Shown: piece after piece, positions 20,687-29,533 of the stretch
Numbering within the stretch: position 1 is the stretch's first letter
Layout of the letters: the number at the start of each line of letters is the position of its first letter
Assembly: GCF_000022145.1 (NCBI RefSeq)
Contig: NC_011891.1
Coordinates: forward strand, 496,001 to 560,000
From: Anaeromyxobacter dehalogenans 2CP-1
GTDB lineage: Bacteria; Myxococcota; Myxococcia; Myxococcales; Anaeromyxobacteraceae
DNA: 64,000 nucleotides
Reading direction: 5' to 3'
The notes under the pieces: model-generated
Seen by the model: only the letters and a program-made list of their open reading frames with translations
Database searches by the model: none
Told to the model about the DNA's origin: nothing
Program-made: the position numbers and the translations under genes

Positions 20687-21634
20687 TCACAGCACGCTGC
20701 GGATGGTCTCGCGCATGGAGAAACGGGGGGCCCACCCCGCCTCCCGGGCGAAGCGCGAGCCGTCCACCACGCAGAGGTACTGGATGTGGTCCACCTCGTC
20801 CGGCGGGAAGCTGGTCAGGCGCGCGTCGAACAGCCGCCGGACGAGCGGACGGATGAGCGGGTGCGGGACCGGCACCGGGCCGCGCCCCAGCTCGCGCAGC
20901 ACGGCCGAGAGCGGCACCTCGCCCGGACCGGACACGTTGAAGACGCCGCGCAGCCCGGGCCGGAGCGCGAGGACGAGCGCCCGGCAGACGTCCTCCTCGT
21001 GGATGAGCTGCAGCATGGGGTCGAAGCCCATCACCGTGAGCGGCGACTCGAGGCGCAGGTAGTTGCTGGGCGCGTTGCGCACGGTCGGGCCGACGATGTT
21101 CACCGGACGTACGATGACCGTCTCCAGCTCCGGGTGGCGCCACATGAACGACTGCGCGTACATGTCCACCTCGACGAGATCGCGCACGTCGCTGGCCCGG
21201 TCGGCGCCCATGAGCGGCGTCTCCTCGGGCAGGAAGTTCGAGTTCTGCGGGCGCGGCCCGTAGACGTTCGCCGAGGAGAGCACCACCACCTTCTTGACCC
21301 GGTGGCGCACGCACAGCTCGAGCAGCCGCTGCGTGCCCACCACGTTGAAGCTGTGGGCCTCGCTGAACGGCATGCGCGGGTCGTGCATGATGCCCATGTG
21401 GATCACCGCGTCCACGCGCCGGCGGCGGAACGCGTCCTCGGCGCGCGCCTTGCGCAGGTCGGCCTGGTGGTGCTCGATGTCCTTGGGCTTGCCCGGGAAC
21501 GCCCGCCGGTCGAGGCCCACCACCTGCGCCTCGGTGTGCAGGTGCTTGGCGACCGCGCGCCCGAGGTTGCCGGAGATCCCGGTGACGAGGACCGTGCGCG
21601 GCATGCCGGGGAAGGTGACGGGATCGGCGGGCAT
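20687..21634 (-). CDS. NAD-dependent epimerase/dehydratase family protein
   Basis: An extended SDR of 315 residues. The N-terminal Rossmann motif GISGNLG (TGxxGxxG type) binds NAD(P). The catalytic Tyr-x-x-x-Lys is not intact: in the expected position are VVLSSANVYGPRP and then VDMYAQSFMW, with no Lys after the Tyr, so it may be an atypical or non-catalytic SDR. The start at ATG 21634 lies 5 nt beyond the stop of the acyltransferase gene; an internal ATG at 21604 would begin right at the Rossmann strand. The acyltransferase pairing suggests a lipid or cell-envelope role, by inference. Confidence 0.85.
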   Translation of the reverse strand: MPADPVTFPGMPRTVLVTGISGNLGRAVAKHLHTEAQVVGLDRRAFPGKPKDIEHHQADLRKARAEDAFRRRRVDAVIHMGIMHDPRMPFSEAHSFNVVGTQRLLELCVRHRVKKVVVLSSANVYGPRPQNSNFLPEETPLMGADRASDVRDLVEVDMYAQSFMWRHPELETVIVRPVNIVGPTVRNAPSNYLRLESPLTVMGFDPMLQLIHEEDVCRALVLALRPGLRGVFNVSGPGEVPLSAVLRELGRGPVPVPHPLIRPLVRRLFDARLTSFPPDEVDHIQYLCVVDGSRFAREAGWAPRFSMRETIRSVL

Positions 21635-21639
21635 GTTCG

Positions 21640-22494
21640 CTACCAGTAGACGTGCTCGCGCTCGGCCAGGCCGCGCGCGAGCAGCCCCCGCACCGCCCCC
21701 TCCACCTCCGCCACCTTGCGCTCGAGCGCCTCGTCTTCCTCGTCGGGCGAGCCCTGGAAGCGCATCGGGGCGCCGAAGTGGATGTGGTAGCGCGAGGGCA
21801 GCGGGAACGGCAGGAGGGTGGGGGTGATGGGGAAGGCCGGGAACGAGAGCAGCTTCGCGAGGGGCTTCAGGTCGAAGAGCGCCGGCGCCTGCTCCTCCGC
21901 GCCCACCACGCCGATGGGCACCACCGGCGCGCCGGACTCGAGCGCGAGCCGCAGGAACCCGGCCCCGAAGCGCTGCAGCTGGTAGCGCTGGCTGAACGGC
22001 TTGTTGAGCCCGCGCACGCCCTCCGGGAAGACCAGGATCGCCTCGCCCGCCGCGAGCAGGCGCCGGCAGTTCTCCGGCGTCCCGACGATCTGCCCGCAGC
22101 GGGCCATGAACGTGGAGACGAAGGGGAGCGTCGGCACCCAGCGCTCCACCAGCGCCCGCACCGCGCGCGGCGGGTCGAGCTCGATGAGGCAGGCGACCTC
22201 GATCATGGCCGCGTCGAAGGGGAGCTGGCCGGAGTGGTTCGACACGAGCACCACCCGGCCCTCGGTCGGCAGGTTCTCGAGGCCGTGGACCTGGACCCGG
22301 AAGTACTTGCGGTACAGCCACAGCAGCGGCGCGATGGCGGCCACCGCGTATTCGCTGTCGAAGCCGTAGGGGTCGACCCCGTACTCGTTGCGCGGCGGGG
22401 TGAGCTTCTCCAGCCGGCCGCGCGTCCCGGGGCCGCCGAGCGCGAAGGTCCAGGCGCGGAGCCGTGCCTTGATCGCCTCGGACAGCTCGGCCAT
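21640..22494 (-). CDS. 1-acylglycerol-3-phosphate-type acyltransferase
   Basis: A 284-residue PlsC-like acyltransferase. The first motif reads NHSGQLPFD (the His and Asp of the catalytic pair, with spacing wider than the classic HX4D), and the glycerophosphate-binding motif FPEGVRGLNK is clear, followed by VVPIGVVGAEEQ. It should transfer an acyl chain to a glycerol phosphate or a related acceptor at the inner face of the membrane. The gene begins a minus-strand cluster with the epimerase and exported protein, and is divergent from the large TPR protein gene across 141 bp. Confidence 0.88.
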   Translation of the reverse strand: MAELSEAIKARLRAWTFALGGPGTRGRLEKLTPPRNEYGVDPYGFDSEYAVAAIAPLLWLYRKYFRVQVHGLENLPTEGRVVLVSNHSGQLPFDAAMIEVACLIELDPPRAVRALVERWVPTLPFVSTFMARCGQIVGTPENCRRLLAAGEAILVFPEGVRGLNKPFSQRYQLQRFGAGFLRLALESGAPVVPIGVVGAEEQAPALFDLKPLAKLLSFPAFPITPTLLPFPLPSRYHIHFGAPMRFQGSPDEEDEALERKVAEVEGAVRGLLARGLAEREHVYW

Positions 22495-22635
22495 GCCCCG
22501 GTCCTATCACGTGCGCGGCCCCGACGGGACGGCGGCGGTGTCGCCTTGAATGGGGCGCGGCGCCGGTGTTACGGTCGCGAGAATCCTGGGGATTCCTGGA
22601 TCCACACCACGAGCCCCGCTGCCCCGGACGACGCC

Positions 22636-25600
22636 ATGAGGGTCACCTGCCCGCACTGCAAGGCCGCGTACAAGATCGATGACGCGCGGGTCACGCCGGC
22701 CGGCGTCAAGGTCCGCTGTCCCAGATGTCACCAGTCCTTCCCGGTGCGTCGACCGGACGACGAGGCCGCCGCCGTCCCCCTGCCCGGGGGAGAGGCGGCG
22801 TCCGCCGCCGGGGTGCCGCTCCCCGCGCCGCCCTCCGCGACGACCGGCGGGATCCCGCTGCCACCCCCGTCCGGCACCGGCAGCACGTCCGGCACCGGCA
22901 GCACGTCCGGCACCGGCAGCATCCCGCTCCCGCCGCCCGACGCGGCCCAGGCCGGCGAGCCCTCTGCCTTCGCGCTCGGGCCCGCACCGGAGGCGCCGTC
23001 GCCATTCGCGTTCGGGCCCGCACCGGAGGCGCCGTCGCCGTTCGCGCTCGGCCCCGCGCCCGAGCCTGCCCTCACCGGTGCGGCCGGCACGCCCGCGCCG
23101 GTGGAGCTGCCCGCGCCCGCCGGCGCGGACGATGCGCCGCTCGGGTTCGGCGAGGTGGACTTCTCGGGCGGGACGGCGGCGCCGCCGTCCGGCGACACGC
23201 CGGACGCGCTCGACGCCGGGCCGGCTCCGGTGGACGACGCCGACATCGTGGTGGACGAGCCCGGGCCCGACGCGGATCCGTTCGCGGGCGCCGCGGCCGG
23301 GGTCCCGTTCGCCGCCGCGCCCGCGGGCGGCCTGGGCATGGGCGGCCCGGGCGGCCCGAGCGGCGCGGCGCGCGCCGGCGCCAGCGAGGAGCTGGAGATG
23401 CTCTTCGGCGACGCGGCGCGGCCGGCCCCGGCGACGGGCGGCGACGGCTACCAAGTGCGCCGCCGCTCGGGCAAGGTGTTCGGCCCGTTCAGCGAGGCCC
23501 AGATCGCCGAGATGCTCTCGAAGGGCGAGCTGCTCGGCAACGAGGACGTGTCCGCCGACGGCGCCACGTTCGAGGCGCTCTCGGCGGTGCCCGCGTTCGC
23601 GGCCGAGCTGGAGCGGCTCGCGGCGCAGGAGGCCGCGCACGCGCCGCCGGTCGCCGCGGCCCGCCCGCCCGGCGGGCAGCCGTTCGGCGATCGGATGGCC
23701 GCGGCCAAGGTGGTGGAGGGGGAGCGCGAGCCGCTGGCCCGGCGCCTCGCGAAGCCGCTCGCGGCCGGCCTCGCCGTCGCCGCGGTGCTGGCGATCGGCG
23801 TGGGAGCCGGGCTCACCGGCCACGGCTGGTTCTTCACCGGTCACCTGCGCGGCGGCGACGCGAAGGTGCTCGCCCCGAAGCTCGCCGGCGCGCGCGCCGC
23901 CCTCGCCCGCGGCGACCACGCCTCGGAGCGGAGCGCGCTCGACCTCGCCGCCCAGGCGGTGGCGGCCGACGCCGGGTCGGCGGAGGCCGCGGCGCTCCAC
24001 GCCATGGCCGTGGCCGCGCTGGAGCGGCGCCACGCGGCGCCCGGCCCCGCGCTCGACCAGGCCCGCCGCGCGGCGGAGGCGCTGGAGCGCGACGACCCGG
24101 GCAGCCTCCCGGCGCTGGAGGCGCGCCTGGCGGTGGCGCTCGCGACCGCCCCGGGCGCCGGCACCGCCGCGGCCGAGGCCGCGCTGGGCGCGGCGCTCGC
24201 CCGGGCGAGGCCGGACCCGCAGGCGTTCGCGCTGCTCGGAGAGGCGGCGCTGGCGCGCGGCGACGCGGTGAAGGCGGCCGCCGCGTTCCAGCGGCTGGGC
24301 GGCCTGGAGCAGGGGCCGCGCGCGCCCATGGGGCTCGCCCGCGCCGCGCTCCTGCGTGGCAAGCCCGACGAGGCGCGGCCGACGCTCGAGAAGCTCGCCG
24401 CCGCCGACGCGGCCTACCTGCCGGCCCGCCTCGAGCTGGCGGTGCTGGCCGAGGCGGCCGGCGACGTGGGGGGCGCGCGGACGCACCTCGCGCCGGTGCT
24501 CGCCGACGCGGCCCAGCCGCGCCTCGCGCCGCTGGAGCGGGGCCGGGCGCGCATGGTGGAGGCGGCGCTGCTCGACCGCTCGGCGGCCACCGCGGCGGAC
24601 GCGGAGAAGGCGCTGCTCGCGGCGCTCGACGCGGACCCGCGCCTCGCGGCCGCCCGCGCCGCGCTGGTGCGGCAGCGGCTGCGCCGCGGCGACGCGGCCG
24701 GGGCGGTGGCGGCCTCCGACCCGGTGGCGGCGGAGGCGGCGTCCGACCCGGAGCTGGCGGCGGCGCGGGTGCGTGCCCTGGCGCTCGCCGGGCGCGCGCT
24801 CGACGCGGCCCAGCTCGCGGACCAGGCGCTGCGCGCTGCGCCGGGGACGCCCGCGCTCCTCGTGGCCAAGGCGGTGGCGCTCTCGGCGGCCGGCAAGCCG
24901 CAGGAGGCGGCGGCGCTCTATGGCGAGGCGCTGGCGCGCGACGCGGAGGCGGTGGAGCCGCGGGTGGCGCTCGGGCGGCTCGCGCTCGCGCGCGGCGACC
25001 TCCCCGCGGCCCGCGAGGCGCTCGCGCAGGCGGTGGAGAAGGGGCCGCGCGACCCGGCCGCGCACGCCGCGCTCGGTGAGCTCCGCGCCGCCGACGGCGA
25101 CGCGGCCGGCGCCGAGGCGGCGTACCGGGCGGCGCTGGCGCTCGACGCCGAGCACGCCGCGGCGGTGCTCGGCCTGGCCCGCCTCGCCCAGGCGCGCGGC
25201 GACGTGGCGGCGGCGCGCGACGGCCTGGTCCGGGCGCTCGCGCTCGAGCCGCGGAGCGCCGAGGCGCAGCTCGCGCTGGGGACGTTGGAGTGGTCGGCGC
25301 GCGACCTGGCGAAGGCCGAGGCGGCGCTCGCGATCGCGGTGGACCTGCAGCCGCGCAACGCGGCCGCGCTCACCCGCCTCGGCGCGGTGAAGCTGGAGCG
25401 GGGCGACGCCGAGGCGGCGGTGAAGCTGCTCGGCGCCGCCACCAGCGAGGCGCCCGGCGCCGGCGAGGCGCAGCTCTGGTTCGGGCGCGCCCTCCTCGCG
25501 CGCGGCGAGACGCCCGCCGCGCTGGTGCGGCTCCGCAAGGCGGTGGAGCTCTCGCCCGGCGCGGCCGAGCCGCGGCTCGAGCTCGGCCAGGCGCTGGAGC

Positions 25601-26127
25601 GGTCGGGGGCGCTGCAGGAGGCGATCGACGCCTACCAGGCCGCCGCCGCGGCCGCCCCGGCGCTGCCCGACCCGCACGAGCGGACGGCGCTGCTCTACAC
25701 CGCGAACGGGCGCTGCGACCTGGCGCTCGCGCCGCTCGCGCGGGCCATCGAGCTCGCGCCGCGCGCCACCCGGCTGCGCGTCGAGCTGGGCGAGTGCCAG
25801 GGCAAGCTGGGCAAGCACGCCGACGCGGTGCGGACGCTCCGCGCCGCGCAGCGGGCCGACCCCGCCGCGGCGCAGGTGCTGTACCCGCTCGCGCGGGAGG
25901 TGCACCAGGCGGACGGGGCGCGCGCTGCGCTGCCGCTGTACGAGCGGGCCGCGCGCGAGGACCCGAAGAACGCGATGCCGCACTACTTCCTCGGGTACGC
26001 GTACAAGGAGCGCAGCCAGCGCGAGCGCGCCATCCAGGCGTTCCGCACGTTCCTGGCGCTGAAGCCCGACGCGCCGGAGCGCCGGGACATCGAGGCGGAG
26101 ATCGAGGACCTGGGCGGCGCGCGCTGA
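22636..26127 (+). CDS. Zinc-ribbon/GYF/TM protein with long TPR region
   Basis: A 1,163-residue protein. Residues 1-38 form a zinc ribbon (C5, C8, C28, C31: CPHC and CPRC) of the MJ0042 type seen at the start of many myxobacterial proteins. A Pro/Ala/Gly-rich linker (40-265) contains exact DNA-level repeats. A GYF_2-like domain spans about 271-325 (YQVRRRSGKVFGPFSEAQI). One transmembrane helix lies near 371-395. The rest (about 405-1155) is a long run of TPR-like helices and should be periplasmic. The ZnR-GYF-TM order matches the cytosolic half of the myxobacterial gliding protein GltJ/AgmX; function here is unknown. A weak promoter-like pair (TTGAAT, 17 nt, TTACGG) lies at 22546-22574. Confidence 0.85.
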   Translation: MRVTCPHCKAAYKIDDARVTPAGVKVRCPRCHQSFPVRRPDDEAAAVPLPGGEAASAAGVPLPAPPSATTGGIPLPPPSGTGSTSGTGSTSGTGSIPLPPPDAAQAGEPSAFALGPAPEAPSPFAFGPAPEAPSPFALGPAPEPALTGAAGTPAPVELPAPAGADDAPLGFGEVDFSGGTAAPPSGDTPDALDAGPAPVDDADIVVDEPGPDADPFAGAAAGVPFAAAPAGGLGMGGPGGPSGAARAGASEELEMLFGDAARPAPATGGDGYQVRRRSGKVFGPFSEAQIAEMLSKGELLGNEDVSADGATFEALSAVPAFAAELERLAAQEAAHAPPVAAARPPGGQPFGDRMAAAKVVEGEREPLARRLAKPLAAGLAVAAVLAIGVGAGLTGHGWFFTGHLRGGDAKVLAPKLAGARAALARGDHASERSALDLAAQAVAADAGSAEAAALHAMAVAALERRHAAPGPALDQARRAAEALERDDPGSLPALEARLAVALATAPGAGTAAAEAALGAALARARPDPQAFALLGEAALARGDAVKAAAAFQRLGGLEQGPRAPMGLARAALLRGKPDEARPTLEKLAAADAAYLPARLELAVLAEAAGDVGGARTHLAPVLADAAQPRLAPLERGRARMVEAALLDRSAATAADAEKALLAALDADPRLAAARAALVRQRLRRGDAAGAVAASDPVAAEAASDPELAAARVRALALAGRALDAAQLADQALRAAPGTPALLVAKAVALSAAGKPQEAAALYGEALARDAEAVEPRVALGRLALARGDLPAAREALAQAVEKGPRDPAAHAALGELRAADGDAAGAEAAYRAALALDAEHAAAVLGLARLAQARGDVAAARDGLVRALALEPRSAEAQLALGTLEWSARDLAKAEAALAIAVDLQPRNAAALTRLGAVKLERGDAEAAVKLLGAATSEAPGAGEAQLWFGRALLARGETPAALVRLRKAVELSPGAAEPRLELGQALERSGALQEAIDAYQAAAAAAPALPDPHERTALLYTANGRCDLALAPLARAIELAPRATRLRVELGECQGKLGKHADAVRTLRAAQRADPAAAQVLYPLAREVHQADGARAALPLYERAAREDPKNAMPHYFLGYAYKERSQRERAIQAFRTFLALKPDAPERRDIEAEIEDLGGAR
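22869..22922 (+). repeat. Three tandem 18-nt repeats in the linker
   Basis: GTCCGGCACCGGCAGCAC occurs three times in tandem (the last copy ends in AT), encoding SGTGST repeats. This in-frame minisatellite should vary in copy number between strains. Confidence 0.9.
22977..23048 (+). repeat. Two tandem 36-nt repeats in the linker
   Basis: Two near-identical 36-nt units encode GPAPEAPSPFAF and GPAPEAPSPFAL, followed by a decayed third (GPAPEPA). The near-identity at DNA level suggests recent duplication. Confidence 0.85.
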
Positions 26128-26170
26128 CCCGTGCCGCCCGGACGGGGCGGAGCGGCGCGCCAGGTCTTCG

Positions 26171-26219
26171 TTGACAGCCGCGACGGTCCGCTCTAGGGGT
26201 GCTCCGCAATGCGGAGTAC
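26171..26219 (+). promoter_or_regulatory. Candidate promoter and MarR operator
   Basis: TTGACA at 26171-26176, 17 nt, then TAGGGG at 26194-26199 (a weak -10) form a sigma-70-type promoter. An inverted repeat with core CTCCGCAATGCGGAG sits at 26199-26219 and includes the ATG of the MarR gene (26209). The predicted transcription start would be within a few nt of that ATG, giving a leaderless message and letting the repressor block its own start. The palindrome is seen; the use by this MarR is inference. Confidence 0.55.
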
Positions 26220-26760
26220 CCCCGCCCGCCCCGGCCCCGGCCCGGCCGCCGACGCCCGCCGCGTCCGCGAGCTGCTGGTGCGCCTGTCGCGCCGCGGCTC
26301 GCTCCGCGATCCGATCGGCGGCAGCGGCCACGGGCTCGACCTCTCCCCGGTGCAGGTGCACGCGCTGCTCTGGCTCGGCCTGGGCGGCGCGCTCACCATG
26401 GGCGAGCTGGCGCGGCACGTGGCGGTGACCGAGAAGACCATCACCGGCGTGGTGGACCGGCTGGAGCGCGACGGGCTGGTGCAGCGCGCGCGCAGCCGCG
26501 ACGATCGCCGGGTGGTGCGGGTGTCGCTCGCCGCGCGCGGCGAGGCGGCCTGGCGCGCGCTCGACGCGGAGATCTCGGCGCGCCTGGAGGGCCTGCTCGC
26601 GCTGCTGGAGCCGCGCGACCGGCGCGACCTGGTCCGCATCCTGGTCCGGCTGGACGAGCGGCTCGGGCCGGCGGCGGAGGCCGCCGCCCCGGGGCCGGCG
26701 CGCGCGCGGCCGCCCCGCGGCGCGGGCGGAAGGCAACACGAACGGCGGGAGGACGCATGA
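26209..26760 (+). CDS. MarR-family transcriptional regulator
   Basis: A 183-residue winged-helix repressor. The core includes LSPVQVHALLWLG, the recognition region GELARHVAVTEKTITGVVDR and the wing RARSRDDRRVVRVSL, all typical of MarR. The C-terminus adds an Ala/Pro/Arg-rich tail. The stop overlaps the start of the TolC-like gene (ATGA), so the regulator and an efflux component are co-translated. MarR proteins often sense phenolic or toxic compounds and control efflux. A palindrome overlaps the start codon, and the predicted leader is extremely short. Confidence 0.92.
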   Translation: MRSTPARPGPGPAADARRVRELLVRLSRRGSLRDPIGGSGHGLDLSPVQVHALLWLGLGGALTMGELARHVAVTEKTITGVVDRLERDGLVQRARSRDDRRVVRVSLAARGEAAWRALDAEISARLEGLLALLEPRDRRDLVRILVRLDERLGPAAEAAAPGPARARPPRGAGGRQHERREDA

Positions 26761-28127
26761 ACGCACTGATCACCGCGGCGCTGGCGCTGGCGCTCGCGCA
26801 GACGCCCGGGACCCCTTCGACGCCCGCGCCCGCGCCGGCGACGCCGCCCGCGCCCGACGCAGCGCCGGTCGCCGCCCCCGCGCCGGTCGCGCTGCCGGTG
26901 CTCACGCTCGACGACGCGCTCGCCGCTGCCGCCGCGCAGAACCTGGATCTCAAGGCGGCGCAGGCGCGGCTGCGCCAGGCCGACGAGCTCTCCTGGAAGG
27001 CGTGGTCCGGGTACCTGCCGCAGGTCACCGCCAGCGGCACCTACACGCGCAACGAGACCGAGGCGGTGCTGCCGGCCGGCTCGCTCGGACCCGGCTCTCC
27101 GAAGATCACCATCCAGGCGCAGGACCAGCTGAACGGGCTGGTCGAGGCGACCCAGGCGCTGCTCGCGCCGCAGCTCCTGTTCGCCATCCCCAACGCGAGC
27201 CGGGCCGAGGAGATCGCCCGGCTGAACGTGGAGACGGCGCGGCGCGAGGTGCTGTTCGGGGTGGCGCAGGCGTACTACGGCGCCGCCTCGCTGCGGCGGG
27301 CCATGGAGGTGTCCGAGCGGCTGCTCGAGATCGCCGCGCGGCAGGAGAAGGACGCCCGGGTGCGCTACCAGGCAGGCGCCATCGCCAAGGTGGGCCTGCT
27401 GCGCGCCGAGATCGACCGGGCCCGCGCCGAGCAGGACGTGAAGCGCTCGCAGAACGCGTTCGCCTCCGCGCGCATCGCGCTCGCGACGCTGCTCGACCGC
27501 CGGCCGGACTTCGACGTGGTCGATCCGCCCGAGCCGGTGCTGGCCGGCGACGCGGACGCGCTGGTCGCGGCGGCGCTGCGGGATCGCCCCGACGTGCAGG
27601 CGGCCCGCCTCAACGTGGAGCTGCAGCGCGGCGCCCGGAACCAGGCGGTGGCGCGGTACCTGCCGAACCTGGGCGCGTTCGGCCGCTACACGCTCGCGAA
27701 CGAGGCCGGCTTCACCGGCACGAACCACGCCTGGGCGGCGGGCCTGGCGCTGCAGTGGAAGGTGCTCGACGGCGGCCTGCGCGAGTCGGACATCCGCGAG
27801 GCGAACGCGAAGATCGACGAGGCGAACGCGTCGAGCGGGAGCGCCGAGCTGAAGGCGCGGCAGGAGGTGGAGCAGGCCTACCTCGACCTGGAGAGCGCCC
27901 GCGCCAACGCCGCGAAGGCGAAGGAGCAGCGCGACCTCGCCGCCGAGAACCAGCGCCTGGTGGACGTCGCGTTCCGGGCCGGCACCGCGACCGCGGTGGA
28001 GCAGGCGGACGCGACCGCCCAGCTCCGCACCGCCGAGGTCGGCCAGATCACCGAGTCGCTGACCGCGCAGCTCGCGGCGCTGCGGGTGCTGAAGGCGGCC
28101 GGCGCGTTCCACCCGACCCGGCGCTGA
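26757..28127 (+). CDS. TolC-family outer-membrane efflux protein
   Basis: A 456-residue outer-membrane channel component for type I secretion or RND/MFS efflux. A short signal peptide (MNALITAALALALAQ) precedes an Ala/Pro-rich spacer. Two internally related helical repeats follow, with LTLDDALAAAAAQNLDLKAA opening the first and AAALRDRPDVQAARLNVELQ opening the second, as in TolC. The ATG overlaps the MarR gene's stop. No inner-membrane pump or adaptor is adjacent, so it must work with a pump encoded elsewhere. A REP-like element pair lies directly downstream. Confidence 0.92.
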   Translation: MNALITAALALALAQTPGTPSTPAPAPATPPAPDAAPVAAPAPVALPVLTLDDALAAAAAQNLDLKAAQARLRQADELSWKAWSGYLPQVTASGTYTRNETEAVLPAGSLGPGSPKITIQAQDQLNGLVEATQALLAPQLLFAIPNASRAEEIARLNVETARREVLFGVAQAYYGAASLRRAMEVSERLLEIAARQEKDARVRYQAGAIAKVGLLRAEIDRARAEQDVKRSQNAFASARIALATLLDRRPDFDVVDPPEPVLAGDADALVAAALRDRPDVQAARLNVELQRGARNQAVARYLPNLGAFGRYTLANEAGFTGTNHAWAAGLALQWKVLDGGLRESDIREANAKIDEANASSGSAELKARQEVEQAYLDLESARANAAKAKEQRDLAAENQRLVDVAFRAGTATAVEQADATAQLRTAEVGQITESLTAQLAALRVLKAAGAFHPTRR

Positions 28128-28131
28128 GCGT

Positions 28132-28234
28132 CCCTCGACTCCGCGCGGCCTCGAGGCCGCGCTACGCTCGGGATGAGCGACATTGCCGCTCACCCTGAGC
28201 GTAGGCGAGCCGAAGGCTCGCCGGAGTCGAAGGG
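28132..28234. repeat. Inverted pair of GTAG-headed REP elements (BIME-like)
   Basis: Two copies face each other around ACATTGC. Copy A, read on the minus strand, is GTAG (28165-28162), the perfect palindrome GCGCGGCCTCGAGGCCGCGC (28143-28162), then GGAGTCGAGGG. Copy B, on the plus strand, is GTAG (28201-28204), the hairpin GGCGAGCCGAAGGCTCGCC (28204-28222), then GGAGTCGAAGGG. Both share GAGCGTAG, a hairpin whose stem differs between copies, and a GGAGTCGA tail: the plan of REPs mobilised by RAYT transposases. A lone tail CGGAGTCGAAGG recurs at about 28249-28260. The pair could also stabilise or end the tolC-like mRNA. Confidence 0.8.
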
Positions 28235-28261
28235 TCGGGACGAGCGGACGGAGTCGAAGGA

Positions 28262-29533
28262 CTACCGCGCCTCGTCGCGGAGCCGGGCGCGCTCGAGCGC
28301 CTGCGCCACGATCTGCGCCACCGTGAGCACGAAGCGCTTCTCGTCGGCGTCGAGGTCGCGCGGGTGCGCGAACCCGAGGCCCAGCGCGCCGACCGTGCGG
28401 CCGTCGCAGCGGAGCGGCACCGCCGCCCAGGCGCGGTCGCCCACCCGGAGCGCGAGCTCGGCGGCGTTCGGGTAGGAGTGCGCCAGCGCCTCGGGGTTGG
28501 AGACCCAGATCGCGGTCTGGATGCGGTAGGCCTCGGCGAGCAGCGCCGGCGAGTCCGCCCGCAGCTCGCGCAGGTCGATGGTCAGGTCGTCCGCCCAGCC
28601 CTGGCAGTGCAGCACCTCGAGCACGCTCGCGCCGGGCGCGGCGCGGACCACCATGGCGGTGGCCGGCTCCAGCACCGAGAGCCCGTTCTCCACCGCCACC
28701 CGCGCGATGGCCTGCGGCGCAAGCACCGAGGCGAGGCTGGCCGAGACCGACTCGATCCGCCGCAGCCGCAGCACCCCGCGCTGCGCCTCGACGCGGTCGT
28801 GCCGCTCGCGGTCCGCCTCCTCCAGCGCGGCCCCGCGCCCGGCCTTCTCGACCTGGTACCAGCGCGCGTTGTCGAGCGCGAGCGCGGCCGGCTCGGCCAG
28901 CGCCTCGGCGAACAGCAGGTCCGACTCGTCCAGGCCCGGGAGCATGGCCGAGCGGATGAGCGTGATGGAGCCGATGACCCGGTCGCGCGCGACGAGCGGC
29001 ACCGAGAGGAGCGAGTTGGGCTTGATGGCGCGCAGCACCGCCAGGTGGCGCTCGCCGTGGGTGGCCCACTCCATCACCTCGGTCGTCACCTGCCGGAACA
29101 GGCGCGGGGCGCGGTCGCGGATGGTCTGCGCGCCGGGGGTGGCCCAGCCCGGCCCGAACGCGATCGAGCGCATCTCCTGGGCGAGCGGCGCCTTGGTCGG
29201 ATCGCCGTGCGCGACCTCGACGCGGCGCGGGATCCCGTCGCCGTCGATGAGGTCCACGAAGCACCAGTCGGCGAACCGCGGCACCACCGCCGAGACCAGC
29301 ACGCGCAGCGTCTGCCGGAAGTCGAGCGCCGCCTGCAGGAACGCGCGCTCGATGGGGATCTCCGGCTCCCGCTTGCCCTCGGCCAGCGCGCGCTCCGCGC
29401 GCTGCGCCTGCGTGAGGCTCGCCAGGTCCCCCGGCGCGGGGGCGGGCTCGTCGGCGACCGCCGGGACGTGGATCACCCCGCCGGCGTGGCCCGTCCCGCC
29501 CATCGCCGCCGCCCGTGCGTCGTGAGACCGCAT
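28262..29533 (-). CDS. Tandem GAF-domain protein
   Basis: A 423-residue cytoplasmic protein with two GAF-like domains, about 70-235 and 255-420, joined by a charged helix (LEEADRERHDRVEAQ). The first domain has SLLSVPLVARDRVIGSITL and ends in ALALDNARWY; the second has AWAAVPLRCDGRTVGALGLG. There is no kinase, HTH, GGDEF or EAL domain, so it would act as a sensor or scaffold partner. It lies just downstream, on the same strand, of the FHA-GGDEF-like gene, 118 nt away, and the two may function together in nucleotide signalling. Ligand unknown. Confidence 0.8.
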   Translation of the reverse strand: MRSHDARAAAMGGTGHAGGVIHVPAVADEPAPAPGDLASLTQAQRAERALAEGKREPEIPIERAFLQAALDFRQTLRVLVSAVVPRFADWCFVDLIDGDGIPRRVEVAHGDPTKAPLAQEMRSIAFGPGWATPGAQTIRDRAPRLFRQVTTEVMEWATHGERHLAVLRAIKPNSLLSVPLVARDRVIGSITLIRSAMLPGLDESDLLFAEALAEPAALALDNARWYQVEKAGRGAALEEADRERHDRVEAQRGVLRLRRIESVSASLASVLAPQAIARVAVENGLSVLEPATAMVVRAAPGASVLEVLHCQGWADDLTIDLRELRADSPALLAEAYRIQTAIWVSNPEALAHSYPNAAELALRVGDRAWAAVPLRCDGRTVGALGLGFAHPRDLDADEKRFVLTVAQIVAQALERARLRDEAR

